This document shows, piece by piece, positions 8,049 through 14,403 of a stretch of DNA of 20,360 nucleotides; the stretch's first letter is position 1; every line of letters starts with the position of its first letter. The position numbers were made by a program, and so were the translations under genes. Where the stretch lies: the NCBI GenBank assembly GCA_009885905.1, contig VFJU01000040.1, positions 1 to 20,360 on the forward strand, read 5' to 3'. The notes under the pieces were generated by a model. That model did no database searches, was not told the DNA's origin, and saw only the letters and a program-made list of their open reading frames with translations. Origin of the DNA: Verrucomicrobiota bacterium. GTDB taxonomy: Bacteria > Verrucomicrobiota > Verrucomicrobiia > Verrucomicrobiales > Akkermansiaceae.

Positions 8049-8509
8049 GCGCGTTTGGCATTTCCCTTGGCGTGAAGCGGCGGGATCAGGTGAGGAGTTA
8101 GAGTCAGTTGGGCGGTCTTGACACCCTTGCAGGTGGCTAGTTTGTTGGTGATCTCGCGCAAGGTTCGAGCGGGGCCTTGCATAAGGATGACTTCGAGAAC
8201 GTGCTCTTCTTCCAGCAGAATGTGCTGGGATGAGATGACCTCAGCGATGTGATCCCGCGAGATCTTGGCGATGTCGCGAAGCAAGGCGCTCTTGGACTCA
8301 TCATAGACGAGGGTCAGGGTTCCTGCCATGACCTCCGTGCCGATCTTTCCCAGATGCTGTGCGGCGTGTTGATGGATCATTTCAGCCACAGCTTGGGAGC
8401 GGCTGTCGAATCCACGTGCCGCAGTAAGTCGGTCAAGCGCTTGGAACGTCTCATCCTGCATTGAGACGGTCACCCGTTTCAATCCCTCACTGCTGTCGTC
8501 GTCTGCCAT
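8045..8509 (-). CDS. NikR-family ribbon-helix-helix/ACT-like regulator with a degraded nickel site
   Basis: A 154-residue homologue of NikR, colinear without gaps over the DNA-binding domain (about 10-51) and again over the ligand domain (about 62-145) when compared by eye with remembered E. coli NikR. The base-reading strand is KRVTVS: Arg12, Thr14 and Ser16 match E. coli Arg3, Thr5 and Thr7. [10 protein letters not shown] is the expected turn and second helix. The high-affinity nickel ligands do not hold: His76 becomes Arg85, His87 is kept as His96, His89 becomes Leu98 and Cys95 becomes Val104. His87 and His103 lie nearby but out of register. The protein probably binds DNA as a NikR tetramer but senses something other than square-planar Ni(II), or uses another metal site. 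It has N- and C-terminal extensions relative to E. coli. An exact NikR-type operator lies 27 bp before its start, so autoregulation of the downstream operon is likely. Confidence 0.88.
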   Translation of the reverse strand: MADDDSSEGLKRVTVSMQDETFQALDRLTAARGFDSRSQAVAEMIHQHAAQHLGKIGTEVMAGTLTLVYDESKSALLRDIAKISRDHIAEVISSQHILLEEEHVLEVILMQGPARTLREITNKLATCKGVKTAQLTLTPHLIPPLHAKGNAKRA

Positions 8510-8536
8510 GTTCAGACAACTAAGCAGGTCCGAGGC

Positions 8537-8568
8537 CAGTATGAAGAAAAAAAAGAATCCTCATACTG
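8537..8568. promoter_or_regulatory. NikR-type operator, GTATGA-N16-TCATAC
   Basis: Perfect inverted repeat CAGTATGA (8537-8544) and TCATACTG (8561-8568) separated by exactly 16 bp, the half-sites and spacing of the E. coli NikR operator. It lies between the Rieske stop (8579) and the NikR-like start (8509). The spacer is very A-rich on the plus strand. No strong promoter hexamers are evident; CATACT within the distal arm could act as a weak -10 for the minus-strand operon, which would let a bound repressor block transcription. Confidence 0.85.
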
Positions 8569-8578
8569 AAATGGCGAG

Positions 8579-9802
8579 TCACGCGGAGCGCTTGATCACC
8601 TCGGCAAGGTACTTTTCAAATTGCCAGATGGGTTCTTCAAGGTGACTGAGGGAACCCGGAGCGTGGCCGACTGAGCTCATGCCGCGTTGGGTGGCGATGC
8701 AGACTTCCATGTCTTCCATGTGAAAGTCGATCCCGCCTTGGATTTCCTTTTTCAAAATGTCTTCGTAGCCGGGCATTTCCTTGGCGATTTTCGGAATGAT
8801 CATCGTCGTCATGAGCGTGCAAGTTTCGGGACCGGTGGGTAGCAGGCGATACCAATAGACCCGATCCGGCGCGGAGAAGAGCAGGAAATTGGGATATCCC
8901 AGGAAAACCCACCACTCAAGGCAGTCGTCGATCACGAGGTTCGGAAAGATCGGGAAGGGCGTGCCTGGGTCGTTGGTTTTTAGGATTTTTTCCTTCATGC
9001 TATCTTTGAGGGGCAGATGCATGCAGGAGAATTCTGGATCGTAGGGTTCGGTCCAGCAGCCACGTGCAGGCAGGAAGGGCTCCAGGGTCTTCATGTGAGC
9101 TCCGAGGTGGTGATAGGCTTCCATGAAATTCTCTAGCAGGATCTTCCAATTGAATTTGCACTCCCAGTGGGCGGACCAGACGAGATCTGCGTTCGCCATG
9201 TCCCACTTGCCGATGAATTGGTCTTTAAAGCGGGAAAACTTATCTGCGAGAGGTGCTATATCGGCGGCTAGAGTGGCAAATACGAAGCCTTCCCAGATTT
9301 CACTGTGGAACTCGTGGAGGCAGACCTCGCTGCGGTCGAAGTCTTCCGCTTTCTGCATTTCCGGTGCTCCCACCAGCTTGCCACCCAGATCGTAGCTCCA
9401 GAGGTGATAGGGGCAAAGGATCACTCGCTTGTTCCCTTCATCGGGATGGCCGAAGCCGCTCGGCATCAGATCCATACCACGGTGGCGGCAGGTGCGCGAC
9501 AAGACACGTACGTTCATATCCTTACCTCGCACGACGAGCATCGGCTCGCCACAAAGGTCTACCCGCACAAAGTCGCCTGCGTTAGGTATCTGGGAGACGT
9601 GACAGAGGGAAATCCACTCCTTCTGGAAGATTTCCCGCTTCTCGAACTCGGCGAAGTCGGGATCGGTGTAGGCGGCGGCCGGCAGGGTGATGGACTTTTC
9701 GCGCGGCTTGGCAGCGGTGGCCAAAATCGCAGCGAAGAGGGACTCGAGCGGATCGGCGGTGGATTTTCTGGTGCGGATCGGCGGTGTGGCGACGGTGCTC
9801 AT
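8579..9802 (-). CDS. Rieske non-haem iron oxygenase, alpha subunit (quaternary-amine / N-demethylase-like)
   Basis: A 407-residue aromatic-ring-hydroxylase-type oxygenase. The Rieske [2Fe-2S] ligands are CRH (Cys105, His107) and CPYH (Cys130, His133). The mononuclear iron site is NFMEAYHHLGAH (His231, His236) with Asp364 in HMEDMEV as third ligand. The electron-bridging residue is Glu228 where ring dioxygenases have Asp; that Glu is typical of CntA, choline monooxygenase and GbcA-like enzymes that attack N-alkyl or quaternary amines. No reductase or ferredoxin gene is in the window, so electrons must come from elsewhere. It follows the TIM-barrel gene by 9 bp and ends just before the NikR-type operator. 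In this setting I infer oxidation or N-dealkylation of a guanidino or methylated amine compound feeding the guanidine genes; the substrate is not known. Confidence 0.9.
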   Translation of the reverse strand: MSTVATPPIRTRKSTADPLESLFAAILATAAKPREKSITLPAAAYTDPDFAEFEKREIFQKEWISLCHVSQIPNAGDFVRVDLCGEPMLVVRGKDMNVRVLSRTCRHRGMDLMPSGFGHPDEGNKRVILCPYHLWSYDLGGKLVGAPEMQKAEDFDRSEVCLHEFHSEIWEGFVFATLAADIAPLADKFSRFKDQFIGKWDMANADLVWSAHWECKFNWKILLENFMEAYHHLGAHMKTLEPFLPARGCWTEPYDPEFSCMHLPLKDSMKEKILKTNDPGTPFPIFPNLVIDDCLEWWVFLGYPNFLLFSAPDRVYWYRLLPTGPETCTLMTTMIIPKIAKEMPGYEDILKKEIQGGIDFHMEDMEVCIATQRGMSSVGHAPGSLSHLEEPIWQFEKYLAEVIKRSA

Positions 9803-9811
9803 TGCGTGTGG

Positions 9812-10672
9812 TTAGTTTGAAATGTTGAATTGATTTTTGAAACGCTCGCGCTGGCGAAGACCGATCCAGCGGTTGAGTTCCCATAGATCGGCGACGGGAG
9901 TGCGGGTGAATGGTGCCGCCTGGAGATAGCCATCGGGACCAAACTCCGGGGTCATCGTAAACTGGATCAATCCACGCGCCACCATTGACTTCCAGACATG
10001 CGTCCACCACCGCTCGTGCGCGTCGAGAGCTTCGGCATACTCGGGCGCGCGAGGATCCGGCACTTGTGGGCCTTGGTTGTAACCGACACGGGGCTGGATG
10101 TGATGGGCGTGTTTCGCCGTGAGTTCGAGAATCTCGTGTTCCTCGTCAAGAATGAGTCGCTCACTGACGACGCACCAATGGCTGAAATCACAAGTGATGC
10201 GCAATTCGGGAACTGCCACGAGGATTTCGCGAGTCAGCCATGGGCTGTAGGTCGATCGCCCGCGATGCGTCTCGGCGGAGATCACGATCCCGTATTTTTC
10301 CTGAAGTCTAACTATACCTTCGAAGAACCGGATCGCCTCCTTTGTGCTCCATGCATCGTATCCCGCCATGGTGTTGATGAATTGCGGTTTGCCTTCCAAG
10401 CTGATGATCGTCAATTCTTCCAGTGACTTGAGATGGTCCTCCACGCTGAGGCCCGGAAGTGGCACGAAGACTCCGCTCGGGGTGCATGTGCTGATCTCGG
10501 CGATCCATTGAAGGCCGGCGGTTTCGATCGATTCGAAAAACGCCATCCGAGTTGGTTTGTCTAACGGAGCAGGAGCCTCAATGCCTTGAAAACCGGCATC
10601 TTTGCAAAGACCGATGGCTTCATCCAAGGTTCCGTCATGTCCCCACAAGGTTTTAAAAAGAGCGAGTTCCAT
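9812..10672 (-). CDS. xylose-isomerase-like TIM-barrel protein (sugar phosphate isomerase/epimerase family)
   Basis: A 286-residue AP-endonuclease-2/IolE-like TIM barrel. MELALFKTLWGHDGTLDEAI opens the first strand and helix. Probable metal ligands are Glu in ISAETHRGR, Asp and His in ITCDFSHWC, and Glu in TMTPEFGPDGY near the end; these residues usually hold one divalent metal. The frame is open further upstream to 10804, but that would run deep into the preceding gene; starting at the ATG at 10672 leaves a 5-bp gap after the upstream stop and begins exactly at the conserved first strand. The family contains isomerases, epimerases and hydrolases, so the reaction cannot be named. Position between the SUMF1-like and Rieske genes suggests it acts on the same imported compound. 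Confidence 0.85.
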   Translation of the reverse strand: MELALFKTLWGHDGTLDEAIGLCKDAGFQGIEAPAPLDKPTRMAFFESIETAGLQWIAEISTCTPSGVFVPLPGLSVEDHLKSLEELTIISLEGKPQFINTMAGYDAWSTKEAIRFFEGIVRLQEKYGIVISAETHRGRSTYSPWLTREILVAVPELRITCDFSHWCVVSERLILDEEHEILELTAKHAHHIQPRVGYNQGPQVPDPRAPEYAEALDAHERWWTHVWKSMVARGLIQFTMTPEFGPDGYLQAAPFTRTPVADLWELNRWIGLRQRERFKNQFNISN

Positions 10673-10677
10673 GGAGT

Positions 10678-11430
10678 TTAAAGCGTAAGGGCGACACGAA
10701 AGCCAAGGTTGTCCCAACGAGCCTGCTCCGGGGCCCAATCCCTCCACGAAGCGCGCAGGACTCGGGGTAGATGATCCCAGGCACCGCCACGGATCGTGCG
10801 GCATGCCGGCTTGCCCCCTTCGGTCCAGGCAGAGCCGTCGCTGGGCGAGTATTGATAGGTCGGATGCCAGATGTCAGCAGTCCATTCGCAGACATTTCCT
10901 AGCAGATCGACGATACCATGAAGATTCGCAGGGTATTGGCCGACAGGTGTGGGTTTGCCGACTCCTACCTCCACTCCCTGTTCGTCATAAAGGAAGTTCG
11001 CATCGGCAGGCTCAATGACGTTTGAGTGGGAGAAGACTAAAGCGCTTCCCGCACGGCAGGCATACTCCCACTCCGCTTCAGAGGGCAGTCGATAGAAATT
11101 TCCAAAAGTGATGCTAAGCTCACGGAGATAGGCGATCGCCTCGGGAAAGGTCACGTGGACTACCGGGCAGTCGAGATCAAGGTCCGGGGATTCCGGCGAC
11201 GGAAGCGAGCCCATGAGATCGAGCCATTGGCTGCGGGTGACCGGACTCTTCGCCAAGGCAAACGGCTTCTCGAAAACCACCTGATGCCGGGGCAATTCCA
11301 CCGCAGAGACAAACTTGTCCTGCGGGATGCCGCCCATGAGAAATGCACCCTTTTCGAGCACTACCATCTCCGGTGGATGGGTAGGACCCATGCGCTCAGG
11401 CATCTTGGAGCTGTGTTTTGTCGCGAACAT
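10678..11430 (-). CDS. FGE/SUMF1-domain protein without the catalytic cysteines
   Basis: A 250-residue formylglycine-generating-enzyme-like (SUMF1, C-type-lectin fold) protein. The hallmarks are MVVLEKGAFLMGG (22-34), PVVHVTFPEAIAYL (89-102), YRLPSEAEWEYACRAG (113-128), GNVCEWTADIW (178-188) and TIRGGAWD...GFRVAL at the end. In true FGEs the stretch after RGGSW carries two copper-binding cysteines; here RGGAWDHLPRVLRASWR has none, so sulfatase activation by that chemistry is unlikely. SUMF1 folds without those cysteines serve in other oxidative or binding roles (EgtB- and PvdO-like). No secretion signal is seen. The gene lies 9 bp after the binding-protein gene and 5 bp before the TIM barrel, within the same operon. 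Met10 is an alternative start; neither start has a good ribosome binding site. Confidence 0.85.
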   Translation of the reverse strand: MFATKHSSKMPERMGPTHPPEMVVLEKGAFLMGGIPQDKFVSAVELPRHQVVFEKPFALAKSPVTRSQWLDLMGSLPSPESPDLDLDCPVVHVTFPEAIAYLRELSITFGNFYRLPSEAEWEYACRAGSALVFSHSNVIEPADANFLYDEQGVEVGVGKPTPVGQYPANLHGIVDLLGNVCEWTADIWHPTYQYSPSDGSAWTEGGKPACRTIRGGAWDHLPRVLRASWRDWAPEQARWDNLGFRVALTL

Positions 11431-11439
11431 CGGAGAGTC

Positions 11440-12510
11440 TCAGAAACCGGAGGCCTTGAGTGCTTTGAAAGGGGCGAGGTCAACACCGGCTTCCATCGGA
11501 TAGTCCTTTTTTACGACGCCGAACTTGATCCACCAGTCGTTCGTGAGTTTCCAATGGCGGCTGATTTCGTTGTTTGCTCCGAATGGCGGCTCACCTTCGA
11601 GGACCCCCATGAAGCGCCCGGCTTCTTCATAGTTGAACGGATAGATGCCGCCATCGGTTGCGCTGCCGTCTTTCCCGATGACGGTGACGACGTCCTCGTT
11701 TTTGAAGGAAAGGCCCTTGGCCATGATTGCGTTTGCCTCGACCGGATTCTCCTTCCAATATTTCACTGCTGCAAAATAGGCTTTGAGAGTGAGTTTCGCG
11801 AGCTCCGGCTTCTTTTCCAGGAAAGAACCACTCATATACATTCCATCGCCTAACAATGCTGTCTTTTTGAAGTAGGGGTCCTTGGAAGTGGCGACCACCT
11901 TCGAACCGGGGAGGCTCGCGAGCACCTTGCCGCCGAACGGTTCCCAGAACTCGCCGGCTGCGACCTTGCCGCTGACCATCGCCGCGACGGCGTCATCCAT
12001 GATGACATTGGTATACTTGACCTCGTCAAACTTGACCCCGTTTTCCTCCAGCCAGATGCCCATATAGATCTGGGTCAGGCCACCCTCAAGCACGGCGACT
12101 TCTTTTCCCTTCAAGTCCGCAGCACTGTTGATGCCCGGGGCGAGGATGATTTTGTCGGTGCCGTAGGATGGGTTGGTGTAGGTCACCAATTTCACCGGAA
12201 CGTTCTTCTCTGCAGCCACGGGTCCATACTCGACGGTGGATGAGGTGACATCAAGCTTGCCTGCCGCCATTTGCGCGAAGCTTTCATAAGGATCTTCAAT
12301 GATTACAATATCGAGATCCAACTCGGGCACGAGATTCTTTTCCTTGGCGATATACCAGAAGGCATAACCCGGCCATGAAAACAGCGAGATCTTCACGGTC
12401 TGAGGCTTCGATGGAGAGGCTGCCGCGGTGGCTTCCTCCTTCTTTGAGCATGAAGCCAACGAGAGCCAAGCACCTGCTAACAACGGGACGAGATATGGGA
12501 TGTGTTTCAT
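11440..12510 (-). CDS. ABC transporter substrate-binding lipoprotein (NrtA/SsuA/TauA-like)
   Basis: A 356-residue solute-binding protein of the nitrate/sulfonate/taurine type. The start is the ATG giving MKHIPYLVPLL; a TTG five codons or fewer upstream overlaps the permease stop and is less likely. The N-terminus is a lipoprotein signal with lipobox LASC, so the mature protein should be lipid-anchored at Cys21. The core shows ISLFSWPGYAFWYIAKEK, LDVTSSTVEYGPVAAEK, TDKIILAPGINSAADLKGKEVAVLEGG and AGEFWEPFG. It follows the permease by 8 bp. The ligand cannot be read from sequence; the operon suggests a guanidino compound, methylated amine or related N-rich substrate. There is no partner ATPase next to it. 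Confidence 0.9.
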   Translation of the reverse strand: MKHIPYLVPLLAGAWLSLASCSKKEEATAAASPSKPQTVKISLFSWPGYAFWYIAKEKNLVPELDLDIVIIEDPYESFAQMAAGKLDVTSSTVEYGPVAAEKNVPVKLVTYTNPSYGTDKIILAPGINSAADLKGKEVAVLEGGLTQIYMGIWLEENGVKFDEVKYTNVIMDDAVAAMVSGKVAAGEFWEPFGGKVLASLPGSKVVATSKDPYFKKTALLGDGMYMSGSFLEKKPELAKLTLKAYFAAVKYWKENPVEANAIMAKGLSFKNEDVVTVIGKDGSATDGGIYPFNYEEAGRFMGVLEGEPPFGANNEISRHWKLTNDWWIKFGVVKKDYPMEAGVDLAPFKALKASGF

Positions 12511-12518
12511 AATTGGAA

Positions 12519-13370
12519 TCAATAGAGGTAACGGAACCAGAGACGGTGGATCAGACGGATGGTGAAATCAGCCAGTAGGCCGAGCAGCCCGATGGTGAGG
12601 ATGCCCGCCATGATGTCATCGACTTGGACGAAGCGTTTCGCACGCATCATCATCGCGCCGATCCCGTCGGTCGCAGCGACGATCTCGGCAATCACCAGGT
12701 AGGTCCAACTGACAGCCAGCATCTGGCGTGCGGTATCGACGAATTTGGGAAGTGCGGCTGGCAACAGCACCTGCCAAACGACGTTGCGGCGAGTCGCCCC
12801 GAGCGTGCGGGAACATTCCACCAGCTCTGCTGAGACGGCGCGCGTGTTATCCATGAACAGGGAGATTAGGAAAAAGACGACACCCATGACCAGAAGGGCG
12901 ATTTTCTGCCCGTCTCCGGTTCCCAGCCACATCAGGAGCAGCGGCACGAACGAAGGCGCGGGCAAATAACGGAAAGGAGAAACCAAGGCATTGAAGAAGT
13001 CAGCCACTGGCGTGTAGGCGCCCATCAAGAGTCCGATGGGTAGCGCGACTGCGAGCGCGATCCCGAAGCTTATAAAGATCCTTTTCACGCTTTGGACGAC
13101 ATCCGTTGCGAACTCGCGTTCGGTAAAGAGAGTTCCCCACGCTTTAAAAACCCTCACCGGTCCGGGAAGGAGGGTCTGGTCTGCAAAGCCCGAATTCGAA
13201 AGCCAATGCCACCCGAAAAAGAAGCAAAGCCACGCGAGTAAGCCCAAGCCCATCTTCGCCTCGAAACGCAAGGGAGCACCGAATTCAAAGATCGACCGGC
13301 GCGGTGAACCCAGTTTTCCCAAGTTTGGCGCGGCCGTTCCGATCGCAGTGCTGGAGAGAACTTCGGACAT
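12519..13370 (-). CDS. ABC transporter permease (nitrate/sulfonate/taurine type)
   Basis: Inner-membrane permease of 283 residues with about six hydrophobic segments and the BPD_transp_1 cytoplasmic loop ECSRTLGATRRNVVWQVLLP that docks the ATPase. The start is the ATG at 13370 (MSEVLSSTAIG); AAGGGG lies directly against it. A TTG at 13451 would extend the protein into the regulatory spacer and is rejected. It is the first gene of the left minus-strand operon, divergent from marR, and works with the lipoprotein that follows. No ATPase lies in this operon; the ATPase at 18156-18989 might serve both systems. Confidence 0.9.
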   Translation of the reverse strand: MSEVLSSTAIGTAAPNLGKLGSPRRSIFEFGAPLRFEAKMGLGLLAWLCFFFGWHWLSNSGFADQTLLPGPVRVFKAWGTLFTEREFATDVVQSVKRIFISFGIALAVALPIGLLMGAYTPVADFFNALVSPFRYLPAPSFVPLLLMWLGTGDGQKIALLVMGVVFFLISLFMDNTRAVSAELVECSRTLGATRRNVVWQVLLPAALPKFVDTARQMLAVSWTYLVIAEIVAATDGIGAMMMRAKRFVQVDDIMAGILTIGLLGLLADFTIRLIHRLWFRYLY

Positions 13371-13414
13371 CCCCTTGCAATGGCAGCACCCGCCATGCCA
13401 CTTGGAAACATTAT

Positions 13415-13426
13415 TTGCGCTTGCAA
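13415..13426. promoter_or_regulatory. TTGC-N4-GCAA palindrome in the marR/permease divergent spacer, candidate MarR operator
   Basis: TTGCGCTTGCAA sits midway in the spacer between the divergent marR and permease genes. Its TTGC...GCAA arms and 4-bp gap resemble the E. coli MarR box (TTGCC-nn-GGCAA). The arms are only 4 bp, but the position is right for control of both directions. No convincing -10/-35 pair was found on either strand. Confidence 0.45.
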
Positions 13427-13456
13427 CTAAATCAAGAGTTCTGAAAATCAAAGGAG

Positions 13457-13978
13457 ATGAGCGGACCCATTGAAACAGAGGCAGGAGCGCGGCCGCAGCA
13501 GGTCGCGTGGCGGCTCTTTCTAACTGTCCATGCCCTGGCTTGCAGGCGGATTGACTCGGGACTTCTTGCCGAGGAGTGCATTTCCTTCGACGATTACGAC
13601 GTTCTTCTGACGGTCAACGAGGCCGCAGGAGAGACCCTTAGGATGAGTGAGCTTGCCGAGGCGGTCCTTCTGAGTAACAGCGGAATGTCGCGTCGCGTCG
13701 CCCGCCTCGTGGAGCGTGGGTTGTTGCACCGGGATCAGTGCACTCAGGATGGCAGGGTGTTCCGTGTTCGTTTGAGCCGGGCGGGGCGGAGAGCCTTGGA
13801 AAAGGCTTGGGAAGTTTACAGTGGATTGATCGAGGAGTCTTTCGCCGCCCATGTCAGTGAAGGCGAAGCGAAGATGTTAGGAGGAATTTTTCAGCGATTG
13901 CTCGATCGGATCGGGTCCGAAAAGCACCGGGGATTGCTTGCTGCAGGCGTCACCGATGCACCGAAGCGGAAGTCATAA
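13457..13978 (+). CDS. MarR-family winged-helix transcriptional regulator
   Basis: A 173-residue regulator and the only plus-strand gene. The winged helix spans about residues 45-110: DDYDVLLTVNEA, LRMSELAEAVLLSNSGMSRRVARLVERGLLHR (recognition helix and wing), then the DGRVFRVRLSRAGRRAL wing. Helical dimerisation segments lie at both ends. It is the only divergent gene next to the Rieske/ABC operon and is likely to control that operon and itself through the spacer; MarR proteins usually respond to small, often aromatic or amine ligands. AAGGAG directly abuts the ATG with no spacing, which is unusual, but no other in-frame start is near. Its 3' end overlaps the convergent GFA gene by 6 bp. Confidence 0.9.
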   Translation: MSGPIETEAGARPQQVAWRLFLTVHALACRRIDSGLLAEECISFDDYDVLLTVNEAAGETLRMSELAEAVLLSNSGMSRRVARLVERGLLHRDQCTQDGRVFRVRLSRAGRRALEKAWEVYSGLIEESFAAHVSEGEAKMLGGIFQRLLDRIGSEKHRGLLAAGVTDAPKRKS

Positions 13979-14392
13979 AACATCGGGCAACGGCGCTTCG
14001 CGATGAAATGACGGGATGCCGCCTGCGGAGAGACCCCAAGGCAAGCGATCTTCGGTCCAGCATTCGTCGGATGGTGCATGGACTTCGGGATCATCCAGAG
14101 TATTGGTATTTATTTCGAACCACTCTGGGATTCCGGGATCATAAAACATCAAAGGAGTTCCGCAGTCGCCACAGAACGAACGTTCACGCTCGGCAAACAC
14201 CACCAACTTCGCGCTCCCTTTTTCCCATGAGAGCGCCCCACTGCGGAAAAAAGTCCATGCCACCACCGGAGCACCGCTTGCCCGCCTGCAATCTTCGCAG
14301 TGGCAAAGTGTCGTTTGCACCGCTGGCCCTTGGACCTTGTAGCGAACCGCGCCACAGAGGCAGCCACCTGATAGAATGGATTCTGGATTCAT
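13973..14392 (-). CDS. GFA-family zinc protein (glutathione-dependent formaldehyde-activating domain)
   Basis: A 139-residue protein of the GFA/CENP-V family. Seven zinc cysteines are in place: CLCGAVRY (C-x-C), CHCEDCRR (C-x-C-x2-C) and SFCGDCG (C-x2-C). Founding members were described as S-(hydroxymethyl)glutathione synthases, but most family members are uncharacterised. The start at MNPESILSGG puts it 11 bp after the creatininase-family gene; a longer start at 14440 would overlap that gene's end. Because the Rieske enzyme in the next operon is of a type that releases formaldehyde on N-demethylation, a role in formaldehyde handling is a reasonable guess but no more. It is the last gene of the right-hand block and converges on marR, sharing 6 bp. 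Confidence 0.85.
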   Translation of the reverse strand: MNPESILSGGCLCGAVRYKVQGPAVQTTLCHCEDCRRASGAPVVAWTFFRSGALSWEKGSAKLVVFAERERSFCGDCGTPLMFYDPGIPEWFEINTNTLDDPEVHAPSDECWTEDRLPWGLSAGGIPSFHREAPLPDVL

Positions 14393-14403
14393 AGCGAAAA
14401 AAT

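Noticed and set aside
8537..8568. Rho-independent terminator after the Rieske gene
   Set aside because: On the transcribed strand the T-run lies inside the 16-nt loop between the arms rather than after a GC-rich stem, and the arms are AT-rich; the exact NikR half-site spacing explains the repeat better.
8510..8578. Guanidine riboswitch before the regulator and deiminase genes
   Set aside because: Only 69 bp, dominated by the GTATGA-N16-TCATAC repeat; no ykkC-type conserved blocks or paired ACGR-loop hairpins are visible.
9812..10804. Longer TIM-barrel protein starting at 10804
   Set aside because: The extra 44 residues lie inside the SUMF1-like gene and have no fold-like character; the conserved first strand begins at the ATG at 10672.
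13371..13451. Permease start at TTG 13451
   Set aside because: It would place coding sequence through the divergent regulatory spacer up to the marR ribosome binding site; ATG 13370 fits the family better.
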